This document shows positions 1-10,960 of a DNA stretch of 64,000 nt, piece by piece (position 1 is the stretch's first letter; the number at the start of each line of letters is the position of its first letter). Source of the DNA: Siderastrea siderea (lineage: Eukaryota > Cnidaria > Anthozoa > Scleractinia > Rhizangiidae); NCBI GenBank assembly GCA_964030785.1, contig OZ034979.1, positions 36,940,484 through 37,004,483 of the forward strand. The letters run 5' to 3'. Made by a program: the position numbers and the translations under genes. Below the pieces are notes generated by a model, which was not told where the DNA came from, ran no database searches, and saw only the letters and a list, made by a program, of their open reading frames with translations.

Positions 1-485
1 ATTTGTGAGGCGAGCATTCTACCGACAGAAGAAGGTATTTTCGAGCAGAATTTGAGCAAAATAACGGAAAATCAGTGGCACTAATGATATGCAAAATAGT
101 TGTAAGAAAAAGTGAAAACTAAATAAATCATGATAAATACAAAAAAATACAAAAAATTACAGTCTTTATGCATTTGTTTGATGTTCCTTTTTGTAAAATG
201 CTAATAAAAAATTCACTCTTTCGTTTAATACTAGTGATATTAAGTAAGATTAATTACAATTTTGCTACGCACAATGAATATCTAATTAAGCTTAGTATTT
301 TAAGGTTAGGCCCAGGTTTGTGAAAATACAGAAGGCTCCGAAGGGACGAAAATTTTTCGGGTATCGAGCAGAATTCGAGCACAATAAGGGTGTCCGAGCA
401 GAATTTCGAGCAGAATAAGCGATTTTTACGAGCACTGCCGGCAGGCAAAATAAGCCATTTTACGAGCAGAATTTATCCAAGCCCA
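1..485. other. Non-coding stretch with CGAGCAGAATT motifs
   Basis: No supportable gene. The motif CGAGCAGAATT and close variants recur at about 43, 364, 391, 405 and 464, which looks like subterminal repeats of an unidentified element whose left end lies outside the window. Confidence 0.35.
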
Positions 486-700
486 GTTTACACCTTAATC
501 ACGTTAACTTAACTTTCACTAACTTTACAGATAATTTTTCACAGTCGGTTGTGAGTTTCGCTCGACTGTTCGACTTTTCGAGATCCCTTTGTAGCGAGGA
601 AAACTGTCAGTATTCTTCAATTCCCTTTTGAATTTAGCACCGTTAGGCTTCACAAGAAAACAACAATTAATCGCTTTCCGCTAACTGAGATAATAGCCGT
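486..700. repeat. V0 module fragment, left part
   Basis: This stretch resembles 61060-61225 in V2 and 25010-25110 in V1: the same CACGTTAACTTGACTTTC-like start, GAGTTTCGCTCGACTG block and AACAACAATTAATCGC end. Homology stops near 700 and resumes near 5718, so about 5 kb separates the two parts of V0. The V2 counterpart carries the open frame described at 61179-61388; here that frame is not preserved. Confidence 0.6.
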
Positions 701-1784
701 GGTTACACCACTCTGGGTAAACATGATTTCCCTAGTATAATTTTTCCGTGGAAAAATAGATGGGGATCCTTGGTAGGTTGCATTTTCAGACTCGTAAAGA
801 ATTAGATGTTACTATAATGGGGAACGAGAAATAGTGGTCAGCGGTAATACCCCAAAAAATTAAGTTGAAGTCTGTGCAGTACTTCACAGCGGTCGTGCGT
901 TTGAGCGCTGTGAAGTGCAGTACGGCAGGCGGTGTGCGTCACGGCCCATAAAGGGTCATGGGTAAAAATATAACTGATGTGCATTACACTCGAGACACGA
1001 TGGAGTAAACATCTCACGAGAGACCTTACAATGGCGGCAAAAATGGGAATTAAGACTCTGTTTCCCGTTTTGAAAAGAATAACTGAGGACACGAATTTAG
1101 ATTGTTTTGGTTACATGGTTACATGGACCAGGTGAATAAGTTTTTCACGATCTGGAGTCTATCGAATGTGCAACCGTGCAGACTACGTTCGTTTCTCGGA
1201 TAGTTTTTCGTATTTGTTTGGTACTTTGACTAGATCAGCCGTAAAAGTGATCCACATCACTTAGTTTGCTGGTATCGTTCACGGAGTTACGCTACCGGGA
1301 AAGATTAGAGAGCGCGGACAACGAGTGAGGTGAGAAAGCCGGCTGACGTGTGATTACAGTTTTTTACAAACATGGAAATCAGATCTTCCTTCAGGCAAAG
1401 GAAGCAACACAAGGAAATAGCCTAACAACTTACTGAAAATGTATTAGACAAAAAGTAATTTGTGGTAGTCGTCCTGGAAATTCAAGTATTTCCTGATAAC
1501 AGCCATTCAAAGGGATTCCCCAAGTTTGTTGATGTAAATTCACGGCTGCACAAAAATAAAAACTTTGTTGTCTTAATATAAACATCGTTTATGCTCTCGT
1601 CCTTGATTTTACTAATGGCTTGTACTTCATCAACCATGTTTCATTTTCTCTAATATCAAACACTGCACATTAGTTTTTTTCAACCTTGCTATATGACTAG
1701 TGATGCTGATCCCAAGGCAGAGCCATATTTTCATGTATATAATACTCCTCTGTTTCCTATTTGAACAAGTTACTAACCTACATT
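701..1784. other. Gene-free stretch
   Basis: No supportable coding region. A 25-base stretch near 925-950 (core GGCGGTGTGCGTCACG) resembles, in inverted orientation, the GC-rich DNA at 5083-5110 just upstream of the spliced gene at 5139. This could be a duplicated promoter fragment or chance. Confidence 0.3.
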
Positions 1785-2129
1785 GGGCTATTCCATTTAA
1801 TATCCACACCCCCCGGTTGAGGAACAGCGGAACTCTTCACGGGTAAGGGATAAAAGTGGTGGAATTCTTCAGGGGTAAAGGCTAGAAGGTGGGGAATTCT
1901 TTAGGGGTAAAACCCATATTATAAGTGGAATCCTTCAGGGGTAAACAGAGATTTCATGGAATTCTTCAGGGGTAAATGCTTTTTTTGTGAAATTCTTCAG
2001 GGGTAAACCCATTTCTTAAGGAAGTCTTCAGGGGGTAACACTTTTTAATGGAATTCTTTAGGGGTAAGAGGGAAAGGTCAGTCCTCAACGGGGGGGGGGG
2101 GATGTTGTGGATATTAAATGGAATAGCCC
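1785..2129. mobile_element. 345-bp MITE with ATT target-site duplication
   Basis: The ends are inverted: the left begins GGGCTATTCCATTTAATATC and the right end reads the same on the other strand. ATT flanks both sides (1782-1784 and 2130-2132), a 3-bp target-site duplication. The interior is a degenerate minisatellite, not a gene. Non-autonomous cut-and-paste element; the superfamily cannot be named from the ends alone. Confidence 0.8.
1815..2075. repeat. Degenerate minisatellite inside a MITE
   Basis: About seven copies of a unit of roughly 35-40 bp built on GGAATTCTTCAGGGGTAA, each followed by a variable spacer. It fills the interior of the surrounding MITE, which suggests expansion by slippage within the element. 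Confidence 0.75.
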
Positions 2130-3021
2130 ATTTCTACAGTCACATTGATTATTAAAAAAAGTTGATACCAATGTTGTTCTTTTACAGAAAATATGTGAAA
2201 ATAATTTTGTCCAGAGGTGTCACTGTAAAAGATTGAATTCAAGCAAATAATAGAAAACCTTTTGCTGTGTTTGCATAGCCCAATGTAGACACGAGAATGG
2301 TTGGGAGAATTCAAGACAGTTGTGAAAACCCTTGAAGGTTTGCAGGGAGTGCCCCCCCCCCTTGAGTGTTTACTGTATATCAGGCTATCCAAACACAGGA
2401 AAAGTTTTTCCTTGCTTTATTCAACTGTGTTAACACACTTGCATGCAAACACACATCTCAGCCACTCAGAGTGCACGTAGTATCTTAGTTATTTTATTAA
2501 ATAAAATGCATTTCTCTGTCTTGTCTGTACCAAGTCAGTTGAAAGTATGGAACATTTGAGTGGATTGGTCCTTCACATGGACATGTGTAGGCTGGATAGT
2601 GGGCTCAATCGTAAATAATTTTAACAATGTTATCTAATCTGGTAAATGAAACATCACATACATATGACGGTGTGTAACATCAGAGCCCAGGGATATTGTT
2701 TGCCTCTAGGAATAACTTCCCTGCAAAGCAAGTGCTCTTGCTGAAGTTTGATGAGATGAAATTTATAGCAAAGCCAGGAGCTTTGTACGAATTTTTCTTT
2801 ACCACACTCCAGTAATACCACAAAAGACAAGCACGAGCTAAGGCATACTGATGGTTCCAGAAATACAGGCAAGGATTATTGAGAAAGCCCTTCATATGCA
2901 ACAGCTTCAATTATCACTTTCAGGTCGCTTCAAATTTCCTTTTAATCCCTGAGGACTCTTTGTGATGGCTATCATGATAATTGTTTCTAAAATATCTCAC
3001 TGGCCTGTGTTTCTGGACCTA
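2130..3021. other. Gene-free stretch with repeat-like DNA
   Basis: Frames at 2114-2392 and 2654-2910 on the minus strand are short, lack a convincing start or splice context and overlap low-complexity C tracts. No gene is claimed. The stretch 2270-2390 looks like part of a dispersed repeat but its ends could not be found. Confidence 0.3.
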
Positions 3022-3297
3022 CAGCTATTTCAATTCACGTTGTTGGAAACCCTCGCGACAAGACTGCAAGGTGATATGGGTAATTTATTAATAAATTTAC
3101 CAAACTTAGGCTATTGCTCAATTCTTCAGAAAATAGGTCACCTGGACAAGTGTTAATGATACTTTTACCCATCTTATGGCAGCGGCAGCTGTGAAATTAC
3201 AGCCGAACCACAAAAGATGCACAGCTACCCATACTCACTTTCGGTCTTGTCGCGTAAGCTTGAGGCTTCAAAATCCTACAACTTTAATTGAAATAGC
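3022..3297. mobile_element. 276-bp TIR element, same family as 20377-20952
   Basis: The left end reads CAGCTATTTCAATT and about 40 bp in reaches CGCGACAAGAC. The right end is the inverted counterpart, with CTTGTCGCG leading to AATTGAAATAGC. The element at 20377-20952 has the same end plan, including the CGCGACAAGACCG block, so these are two members of one non-autonomous family with ends of about 55 bp. The short ORF at 2962-3156 crosses the left boundary and is not a gene. Confidence 0.7.
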
Positions 3298-3396
3298 TGT
3301 ATCTGAAAGGTATTAGATAGCCACCCCAGACCTGTATATGAACATTTTAAAGACAAAGCAGTATGGGCAAAGCTCCAACCAGAACCTGATAATGAC

Positions 3397-3508
3397 CAGG
3401 AGTCAATTTAATAAAACTTTTACAAGTGCAGCTATTGTTTTACAGTTTGAAAAACAATAGCTACACTTGTACATAATAGTTGTAAAAGTTCTATTGAATT
3501 GGCCCCTG
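3397..3508. mobile_element. 112-bp palindromic MITE-like element
   Basis: Left and right halves are inverted: the left runs from CAGGAGTCAATTTAATA through ACTTTTACAA to an AGCTATTGTTTT core, and the right mirrors it, ending in GAATTGGCCCCTG. No clean target-site duplication is visible (AATG occurs on both sides, offset). Confidence 0.6.
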
Positions 3509-5000
3509 AATGCAGCTGTTCTTCTAAACTTTGGTGTTCGTTACATTGCCAACAGGAGTCAGAAAGCTTAATACTTCACTGTTGTCTTCACACATTAACT
3601 GTGCTAAAGCACAGTGCTAAAAATTATTTCCTTGCAATACAGTCAACTTTATTCCAACTGTTTCACTTTGTAGTTGGGGTTATAAGGCTTCCAAGAATAT
3701 CAAGTAAATATTTATTTCATCTTCTCTGTGAGACAAGACTGGTGTACACAGTGTATCTCAGTAGCAGCACTATGGCAAAAAAGAGTAGTAGAAGACAACC
3801 AAATGAGACATGCACACGGGATACCTATTTCGTTTTGCACTGATTACTGTTTTCACTGGGCACTTATATGAACACACGCCTTTTATTTCAAGTACTCATG
3901 CATGAATTTGGGTGCCTGAATTCAAGGTGAAGATCTGTGCTTGGGCGGTGATGTGTTTGTCTTTCTTTAATTCCAAGGTTACAACTTAACAAACACCTTC
4001 TGTCAGTCCGCTTATATACCAATAACTCCTGCCAATGCAAAATAAAGTTCGTACTTAATCTATTGCACTGGTGGCAGAGACGTGCACAGCTGTTGTAGAG
4101 CTGACTGTCAGAAAATAATGATAAGATTACACACAAAACAGTGACAAAACAATAACAACTTTTGCTTGTACAAGATGTTTTGTTCACCATTTTATTACCA
4201 GAGTGTACAAATAAAATCACTATTTACGTCTTGTGATAAAAAAACAAAAGAAACAGCTTCACTGGCGACTCAAAAAAACTCGTATTATAAAATAAGCTCA
4301 CTTTGTACAGCACCCGAGTAACCTGCTTTAATTTAAAGAAATGTAAAATGTAAATTGATGATTATAGTGGTCAACGCGCTTAGCTATCCTTGGTACTGCC
4401 TTACGACAGACCAGCTATTTCACAGGCGTGCCACTCAAACAAATGAAGGACCTCATAAACACAAACAAGGGAGATAAAATGCTGAAATGCCCGACGCATT
4501 ATAGAAATTGACCTTTTTCCCCTTTTCTGGTTCAAATTTGAACAGAGTCTTTCGAATTTCGATGTTATTCCCTTCGTGTTGGCTTTCACCTCGGTCTACT
4601 TTTCTCAGCCGGTTTCCCGGGAGATCTGCTACTTGATTTACACGATCTCTTCATTCTACGATACTTTCAACGGCTTGTAACGGAAAAGCCATAAGGGGTA
4701 GACCCGGGTAGACCCCGAAATTTCAAGAAGAAAAGTTATACTAACTAACTGGCCAAGTTAATGGGAAAATACCGTTAAGAGTAAGCGGCTTCGAGTCCAA
4801 GAAGAACTGTGACATTAACAGTGAAATCAACATGGCGGCTTTCAACTAGCCGCCCAATTTGAACTTCTCATAAACACGACTAAAACGTTTACCTTCAACG
4901 ATAACCTGACCAGAACTAAGATATGGTATTCCAAAAAATTTAGGATGAGGTGCAATTCCGAGAACAAAATCACAAGCGTCGAAAATAAAGAAAATTTCAC
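3509..5000. other. Gene-free stretch
   Basis: Short frames at 3499-3843 (plus), 3888-4220 and 4401-4589 (minus) have no recognisable domain, signal peptide or splice context. Nothing else was found. The right end (4700-5030) leads into the presumed promoter of the gene at 5139. Confidence 0.3.
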
Positions 5001-5029
5001 CTCATACACTTCTCGAAGCGGCTCTTTCC

Positions 5030-5138
5030 GAGCGTGAAAATGCCTAAACAAATGACGCGTTCTCATTGGTCAAATCTCGTGACGCACACCGCCTGGCAGT
5101 ACGGCAAAGAGACGAGAATTGTACGTGGTAAGCGAAAG
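5030..5138 (+). promoter_or_regulatory. Putative promoter and 5' UTR of the gene at 5139
   Basis: Locally GC-rich and rich in CpG compared with its surroundings, with an ATTGG (inverted CCAAT) box near 5068. It ends right at an ATG that opens a plausible three-exon frame. No TATA box is apparent. This is inference from composition and position. Confidence 0.3.
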
Positions 5139-5446
5139 ATGGAAGGTAAGAATGTTTACCTGTCAGTTTTTCCCGAGTTTTTGGAATTATTGAGTTTCTG
5201 TTTATTAATATTAACCAACACTGTTGATTTGCAGGTAATGAGAGTGACGATAATGTTAAGGATCACGAGGTTATCGTTATCGACAGGTTGGTATAAAAAG
5301 CCTCGTATCACTCGAGTACAGTCGCTTCGAGTTTTAGTATAAAAACAACGAGTAACTTAAATGTTCTTTGTATTTTGACGTTTTAGCGACGAACCAGTGA
5401 CAGGGGGTGATTCTATGTTTACAACTGGCGAGAATGAATCTTTAAG
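5139..5446 (+). CDS. 5' end of a spliced gene for an acidic protein with a SUMO-interaction-like motif
   Basis: Three exons can be read: 5139-5145 (ATG GAA G, then GTAAGA donor), 5235-5286 (after TTGCAG, ending ACAG then GTTGGT) and 5387-5446 (after GACGTTTTAG, ending TTTAAG then GTATGA). Phases agree across both junctions. The 39-residue product starts MEGNESDDNVKDHE and then has VIVIDSDEP, a hydrophobic core followed by acids that fits the SUMO-interacting motif pattern. The frame continues past a fourth exon that is not resolved: a frame at about 5601-5799 fits the phase after a weak AG. No family is recognised. The splice calls are inference, without transcript support. Confidence 0.45.
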
Positions 5447-5717
5447 GTATGAAAACGTAGGGTACGGCTTGAAAATTCAAACCGACCGCTGCTGAACTGT
5501 TAAAGCACTTGCCATCGAATTTTGAATTAGTTTTAATGGTGTTCATATTTGAGTTATAATCTAGATTCATTTATGGTTTGTAGAAAGAGCTGAGTGAGGT
5601 GACTGCAATATTAAGCTGTTCTTCAGTTAATACGAAAATATTCCAGAGAAGAAGCATGGACAATAGATTAACATTGCGGTCACCTCACTCATGCATCGAA
5701 CGTATCGATGCAAAAGA

Positions 5718-5770
5718 GGTTTCAAAGACAAAATCTGTATCTGTAAATGGTAGCTTTATCTCTGGCTGTG
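5718..5770. repeat. V0 fragment, middle part
   Basis: About 50 bp nearly identical to 61347-61400 (core AATCTGTATCTGTAAATGG), the DNA that in V2 directly follows the block matching 486-700. It shows that the DNA between 700 and 5718 is extra relative to V2. Confidence 0.6.
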
Positions 5771-5994
5771 ATGTTTCGAAACCAGTGAAAATGTCTTGAC
5801 TGTCGCGGTATTAATAAACGGCCATCCTGAAATTTTCAGTTTGAATAGGTTCTCATTAGGCGGCTTGTGCGTACGCGCACGTCGCGCCGACTCGTAAAAT
5901 GGACGTTTTTTGTTTTTCATTTTTGTCGTCCTAAGTCAGTTCACTTAGTATTCTCGGGGTGGCTCGACCTCTGAACAATGGCCTTGCTGTTATA

Positions 5995-6170
5995 CAGTGG
6001 AACCTCGATTTAACGAACCTCTATATAACGAAGTCCTCGGTATAACGAACAACATTTTTCAGCCTAGTAATAGTGTAATGTATGGAAAAGAACCTCGATA
6101 TAACGAACCCTCGATATAACGAACCAATTTCCCCAGTCCCTTCGCACTTCGTTAAATCGAGGTTCCACTG
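5995..6170. mobile_element. 176-bp pogo/Tigger-type MITE with TA target-site duplication
   Basis: Near-perfect terminal inverted repeats begin CAGTGGAACCTCGATTTAAC on each end and TA flanks both sides (5993-5994, 6171-6172). Internal copies of CTCGATATAACGAAC echo the ends. TA duplication and a CAGTGGAACCTCGA start are typical of Tc1/mariner-class pogo/Tigger derived MITEs. The minus-strand frame at 6021-6434 runs through it and is not a gene. Confidence 0.85.
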
Positions 6171-6171
6171 T

Positions 6172-6835
6172 AATGACGTAAACGAATAGATTTTATCAGG
6201 TTTGAAATCCGATCTCTCAAACACCGGACATTCTGCTAGCATATAAATAACATGACCTTTACTGAAGATCTTTAAAGTTAAATTTAATTTTCCATCTATG
6301 ATCGCAGAAAACTTCAGGGAAGTATTGACACAAAACTTTAGAATCGTTGCAGACGTGTTTATAAAACGTGTTTTTAAAGGGAATACTGGTGACAGATCGT
6401 GACAGTGCGCCATATCGGACGTCCATGAGCACACAGATTATAGGAAATACAAATAACAATTGTTATTGTTCTCGTGACCGTTTAACAAAACCCGCATTAT
6501 ATCAAGTTGCCTGTCAACAACTTGCTGTTAATAGGCCGCCTATAAATTCTTCAGAATACCCAAAATATCTTTCTTAGATAGTGTCACAGCATTAGTCAAA
6601 ATATTGCTTTAAATAGCCACTGTTTTGGTCACACAGATTCACGTGCTGGGTCTCCTTGGAATTTTACGAGAGTGTACACGAGCGTCCTTCTTGATAGTGT
6701 CGCAACATTAGTCAAAATATTGCTTCAAATAGTCACTGTATTTTTACCAGAAAAAAACAACAAAACAAAACAAAACAAAACAATAACGAAATTAAATAAG
6801 ACTTATGAACATTTCTTTCTTGTTTTGTTAAATGT
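6172..6835. other. Gene-free stretch with a 117-bp-offset direct repeat
   Basis: A 50-bp block occurs at about 6576-6625 and again at about 6693-6743 (core AGTCAAAATATTGCTT). An (AAAAC)n tract lies near 6760-6785. No gene is seen. Confidence 0.5.
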
Positions 6836-8110
6836 GAACTAAACTGCATGGTTCCCTCCAGCAAACAACTGGAACCAATGTTCCAAATTTTCAGCGTGTA
6901 TTCGGCTACCTAAACTAAAGCAATAAGACTGCATAATAACCTGTGAGCAAATTTTCGCATTTTGGTAGTAATTTTTGAACGTTTTATCATTTTCGATCAA
7001 ATTTTCAGCAGTTTCGTAGCACAATCTGTAGACACCTACTGTTTAGATTCAGCTTGAAAAACAACCAAGGTAGACCGCTGACCGGCTTTGTTTACTGCAG
7101 GCGAAATCAGAAGTTTTCCACGTCGGCCTCTGTCGCACAAAGTACCCCGCTAAACAAAACCGTGCGACCAGTATTAAGCTGCTCACGATAGCGATCAAAA
7201 CGCTGTGTTCATGGATCGCAGAAGAAAAATTCCTTTCGTTGTCTTTATTAAGTTTTGGAGCTTGTTTTGCACGAGGGGCTGACTCACTGCTTCTCAGTGT
7301 AGTTGTTGATTCCGTCGTGTTCGACGGAAAAGTGGAATTTTTGATTCCATTTTCTTTGTTGCTGATATTTGCCATTATCTCGTGAAGAAATTTCCTGTTT
7401 CTTCCTCGCCAGGAGTATTCTTGCCTGTGTTATTTATAGTCAGCGGCAGTGATGATGGCGGTCGCGTGCGGCGATGGCTGTTGGGAAGTTTTGGAAAGCC
7501 CATGTGATCTAGCTCCACGGCGCTTCGGTTGCCTTTTAGCTTTCCCGTTGAACTTCTATCAGTCCAGTTGTGTTAGACTCCAAGGAGGATAAAGTGGGTC
7601 TCACCGTCCTTGGACGACCAGAGAAAGGACGCTTGGAGGTTGTAGTTTTCAGAGTAGGGAGGGCTGTCGTGGTTGAATTCTGTGTTTTGGTTAGATTAGT
7701 CGAGGTTTGATTAGTGGAGATATCCCGCTGAATTCTGCGCTCGTGATAAACTGGCCAAGGCGCTAAAATAAGAATCAGATAATTGCCAGTTAAGGATGGT
7801 TATCTGTATCTTTTCATTCTATAAAGAATAATTCACTCCAAAATAACAAATCTAATCTGAATTCTTACTTAGGGCGACAACACTGCAAATTCGGAAGATC
7901 ACATTCAGCTCCAAAATATCAGAGCCTTATTGGACCGTCTGTGGAGCTATTTCGGTCAAGATGGCGTGAAAGACCCCACCAGAAAGCGAGCACACACAAT
8001 GGGACCCTACTTGGCCTTTTGATGCCGGCCTAGCCCGTGCAAAAAGGATTACTATGGTCTTAAATCAAAACTTTTGAATTTACAGTGACGATTGGACCTC
8101 AAACCAGTTT
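6836..8110. repeat. V0 module, right part
   Basis: Colinear with 25385-26800 and 61690-63110, including the transmembrane-tail exon, the CCAAAATA block, and the AAACCAGTTTTTGTGTCATGA-like end. It is more diverged than V1 is from V2, so V0 is the oldest of the three copies or the least conserved. Confidence 0.7.
7049..7740 (-). pseudogene. Broken copy of the stalk-transmembrane-tail terminal exon (V0)
   Basis: Homologous to the minus-strand exons at 25643-26356 and 61952-62662. The membrane segment survives (HSVLIAIVSS, ending LAGYFVRQR), but single-base changes break the frame. One extra base in AGAGGCCGACGTGG, compared with AGAGGAGACGTGG, shifts the tail after VRQR. One base is lost near 7393 in the FLHE region, and a T is lost near 7540. 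The longest surviving frame (7049-7375) is therefore a remnant. It is the most decayed of the three copies. Confidence 0.75.
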
Positions 8111-8129
8111 TTGTGTCATGACCAAGTGT

Positions 8130-8205
8130 AACTTATACTGTGACTTCACAAAACGTGTCATTCTGTGGTACAAAAATCAAAGAACAATTCTTCTTTAGTG
8201 GAAGC
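8130..8205. repeat. U1 module, left end
   Basis: Matches 41520-41575 in U4 (TATACTGTGACTTCACAAAA, then CATTCTGTGGTACAAA). The rest of U1 resumes only at about 11120, after the TTAA element at 8435-10983 and some extra flanking DNA. Confidence 0.65.
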
Positions 8206-8430
8206 TACCTCCGATTGAAAAAAGCCACAAAATGTCATTTAAACCAGCTAGGACGAACAGGGGAGCATTGAGCTGAAGGTAGGCAGGCTTTATTTCAAGA
8301 TATCTCGATTCTTTTATCACCGGTTAGTCCGTAATAAATCTCTGCAAACCTTAGGCTTAACGGCTTATATAAGCAGCGACGCTAATAAGCGATTGCGTAA
8401 GAGAGCGGTGCAAGATTAACCGGAAATTAA
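8206..8430. other. Gene-free flank of the TTAA element
   Basis: No gene or repeat recognised. It is not present at the matching point of U4. Confidence 0.3.
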
Positions 8431-8779
8431 TTAAGGTATCAGGGTACCCCAAATGACAACATTGCGTTTTCACCGTTTGAGCGTCAGGCGTTTCACAAGG
8501 ACCCTAACAAACTATATATTTTCTGAAAGCTTAATAATTGAAGATTCCGAAAACGTATTTAGACAAAGAAAAAAGACAACTGTGTCGAAAATAGAGACTA
8601 CGTTTTTAAAAAGTACATCGTTCACAAAATCGGTTCCGCTCCAGTCGAGAATGATCTGGAGAGAAAGACTAACAGCGCGCCGAATTCTTCACACCTTTGT
8701 CTCAAAAACCGTGTCTCGGAATTTTTGTATCTGGCCTGGTTTATTTTCTGCACTCAGTTAAACTTTGAAGTACTATTTC

Positions 8780-8911
8780 AAAAACTCGTGCTTCGGGTTT
8801 CATCAGGTTTCCAAACACGAGAAAACATTTGAAACCACGAGGCCGCAGGCCGAGTGGTTTTATTGTTTTCGAGTGTTTGGAAACCTGATGAAACCCGAAG
8901 CACGAGTTTTT
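8780..8911. repeat. 132-bp near-perfect palindrome
   Basis: The two halves mirror each other from AAAAACTCGTGCTTCGGG inward to a GAGGCC-GCA-GGCC centre. It could extrude as a cruciform or be a small nested foldback MITE. Two opposing frames (8741-8953 minus, 8765-8998 plus) exist only because of the symmetry. Confidence 0.8.
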
Positions 8912-9137
8912 GTAATTACTTCTCCAACAAAAATAATTAGAAGCACTTATCATTTTAATGAGTTTTCTCGATTCAAATATTCTATTTGTGGATCGTAATC
9001 AACGCTTTGAGGCGTTGATTGAGATCCCGTCGCCGACGTGCTAGTGTGTGAAATTATTCTTGCATTTAATGCAACGTTTTTCAGTCTTGTTGTTTGTCAG
9101 TTCGAAGCAAACACGTTGCTTTGAATTCACAAGCCAA

Positions 9138-9596
9138 ATGGCAGAAATGGCAGAGTACAGATTTAGAGCTGCCAAAACTTTTGAACAAGAAGAAAAGTGT
9201 GTGGCCAGCGCTATTCCGAAGTCTACCCAATATAAAAACAAATGGGCGGTTGGAATTTTTGAACAATGGCAAAAAGTCCGAGTTCCTAAAGTAGCAACGT
9301 TGGAACCAGGCGGTCTATTTAAAAATTACGATCTGCACAAAGTTCAGTCCTTGGAATTTCCGTTGCTTGAAATGGATGCTTTAAGCCTCAATTATTGGCT
9401 GGCAAAGTTTATCCAAGAAGTTGCTAAACCATCAAAGGAAAGATACCCACCCAGAACCATATATCAGATTGTGTGCGGAATACGTCGATTCATGGAGGAA
9501 AAGAATGCAAACTTGGATTTCAATCTCCTCGATGCATCAGACAAAAGGTGCAGTAGTGTTGCTTTCATTGTCATAATTTGCTCTCATATTGTGTGA
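9138..9596 (+). CDS. Crypton-derived (KIAA1958/ZMYM/QRICH1-like) N-terminal exon, fragment
   Basis: The best start is ATG at 9138 (MAEMAEYRF); the frame is open further upstream from a GTG. About 70 residues in comes the hallmark LNYWLAKFIQEV, then YPPRTIYQIVCGIRRFM and a NLLDASDKR end. This matches the conserved helical region of the DUF3504/Crypton-derived family (KIAA1958, QRICH1, ZMYM proteins), which derive from tyrosine-recombinase transposons. After DKR there is a possible donor (GTGCAG at 9548), and beyond it the frame loses family character. The catalytic recombinase part is not seen, so this is a captured or truncated 5' exon. Family call from recognised motifs; not searched. Confidence 0.65.
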   Translation: MAEMAEYRFRAAKTFEQEEKCVASAIPKSTQYKNKWAVGIFEQWQKVRVPKVATLEPGGLFKNYDLHKVQSLEFPLLEMDALSLNYWLAKFIQEVAKPSKERYPPRTIYQIVCGIRRFMEEKNANLDFNLLDASDKRCSSVAFIVIICSHIV

Positions 9597-10960
9597 ATAA
9601 ATAAATTTGTTGATGTCCATGTTTTCGTCTTGCCTTTTGAATATGCAGATTAAGAAACAATTTACACACGGGTTTGAAATCGTTTCTAAACGCGTGTGGT
9701 TTTCAACTCGTTTTTCATTGGGTTTCTAAACTCATCCACCTGACCAGAATGGGCCGTTCTGGTAGGCTGATAACAATATGAATAATTAATGAGTTTGAGA
9801 AGTTCGAAGAAACACCTCTCCTCTTTCTTTTACGGCTCATAACTTTGGAATGAAAGCAAAAAATAAAATTTGGAGACACTGTTTCGGTGTCAAATTATGT
9901 GGCAACATTGTCGCCAAATTTGAGCTAAAATGGTTGAAAACTCGCTGAACGCGAACTTAAAATGTGCGCCCAATTTCTTGAAAAATTAGTTTCGAGAAAA
10001 AAGCCAAAATATGATTTGGAAACTTTTTCCGGTCTGAGGAGATTAAAACACCTAGGTGACAGGATAATTACCTGCGGTTGACAGAGGGGAGGCTCAACTT
10101 ACCGCCTTACAACAATAGCACAAACATGCCGACAAGAATGGTGTCAAATTCTGCGTGTTTTTATGTCGGAAAGCGACTTTCGTTGAGTACGAGTGCCGTT
10201 CAAAGGGTCTTCAAACGCAATAAACGGAAATTTTACAGTCATAATATCACGTCGGCTGTAAAATGCCGAAGGCATCATCATTTGAGCTGGGTAAGACTAC
10301 CCAAGCTGCCGGGACCTGAAAAACGAAAGGAAAGTCGAAAGGAAAGCACATTGAAATCTGCGAAGAAGCCGCCACGTGTTCGGCTCAAGATCTAAGAGAG
10401 AACATCATGTCAGAAATGCGAGCAATTGGGAAAAAAATAAACTTCTTTATTACTGGAGACAAATTCCGTACTTTCCTGGACATGCCGTCTTTTGTGCCAA
10501 GTTGATTCTTTGATACATCTGGCTTTGTAGAAATGTTATGGAATTTGAATGGATGGATTGTTTTTCGCCGTTCGCGTTACGAAAAGCGAGCTGGCAGTCG
10601 AAGCTTATCACACTGACAAGGGAGGAGTCAGGAAGCGCAAGTAATTCCTCAACGCTCGATCTTTTCTCTCTCTTTCACAGATATGATCGAAGCCACTTTG
10701 TAAACACACTCGAAATAAGCGGGAACTGCTACGCAATCGATCGCGTGTCAAAACATCGGCGCCCTGTTATGTCACATGCTATTTTCAGCGTTGTTGACAG
10801 ATGACTGTTAACACATGATTAGAGAAAATTAGTGCCACAAATCTTTTTTCGTCCATAACTTTGCGTAGAAACAATCTTTTTTTCTGAAACTTTTTGTAAA
10901 AGAGAGGTTTGAATAATATCTATCTGAAAATGACAGAAGTTTATTTTTCGAAAACATGGT
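9597..10960. other. Interior of the TTAA element without recognised genes
   Basis: Frames at 10078-10395 and 10538-10804 have no family features. No continuation of the Crypton-derived protein was recognised on either strand. Confidence 0.35.

Noticed and set aside
2114..2392. 92-residue minus-strand frame
   Set aside because: Starts inside the MITE end, crosses C tracts, and has no conserved feature.
6021..6434. 137-residue minus-strand frame
   Set aside because: It runs through the pogo/Tigger-type MITE and beyond, without features.
8741..8998. Two overlapping opposite frames sharing the same peptide
   Set aside because: They come from the 132-bp palindrome reading the same on both strands.
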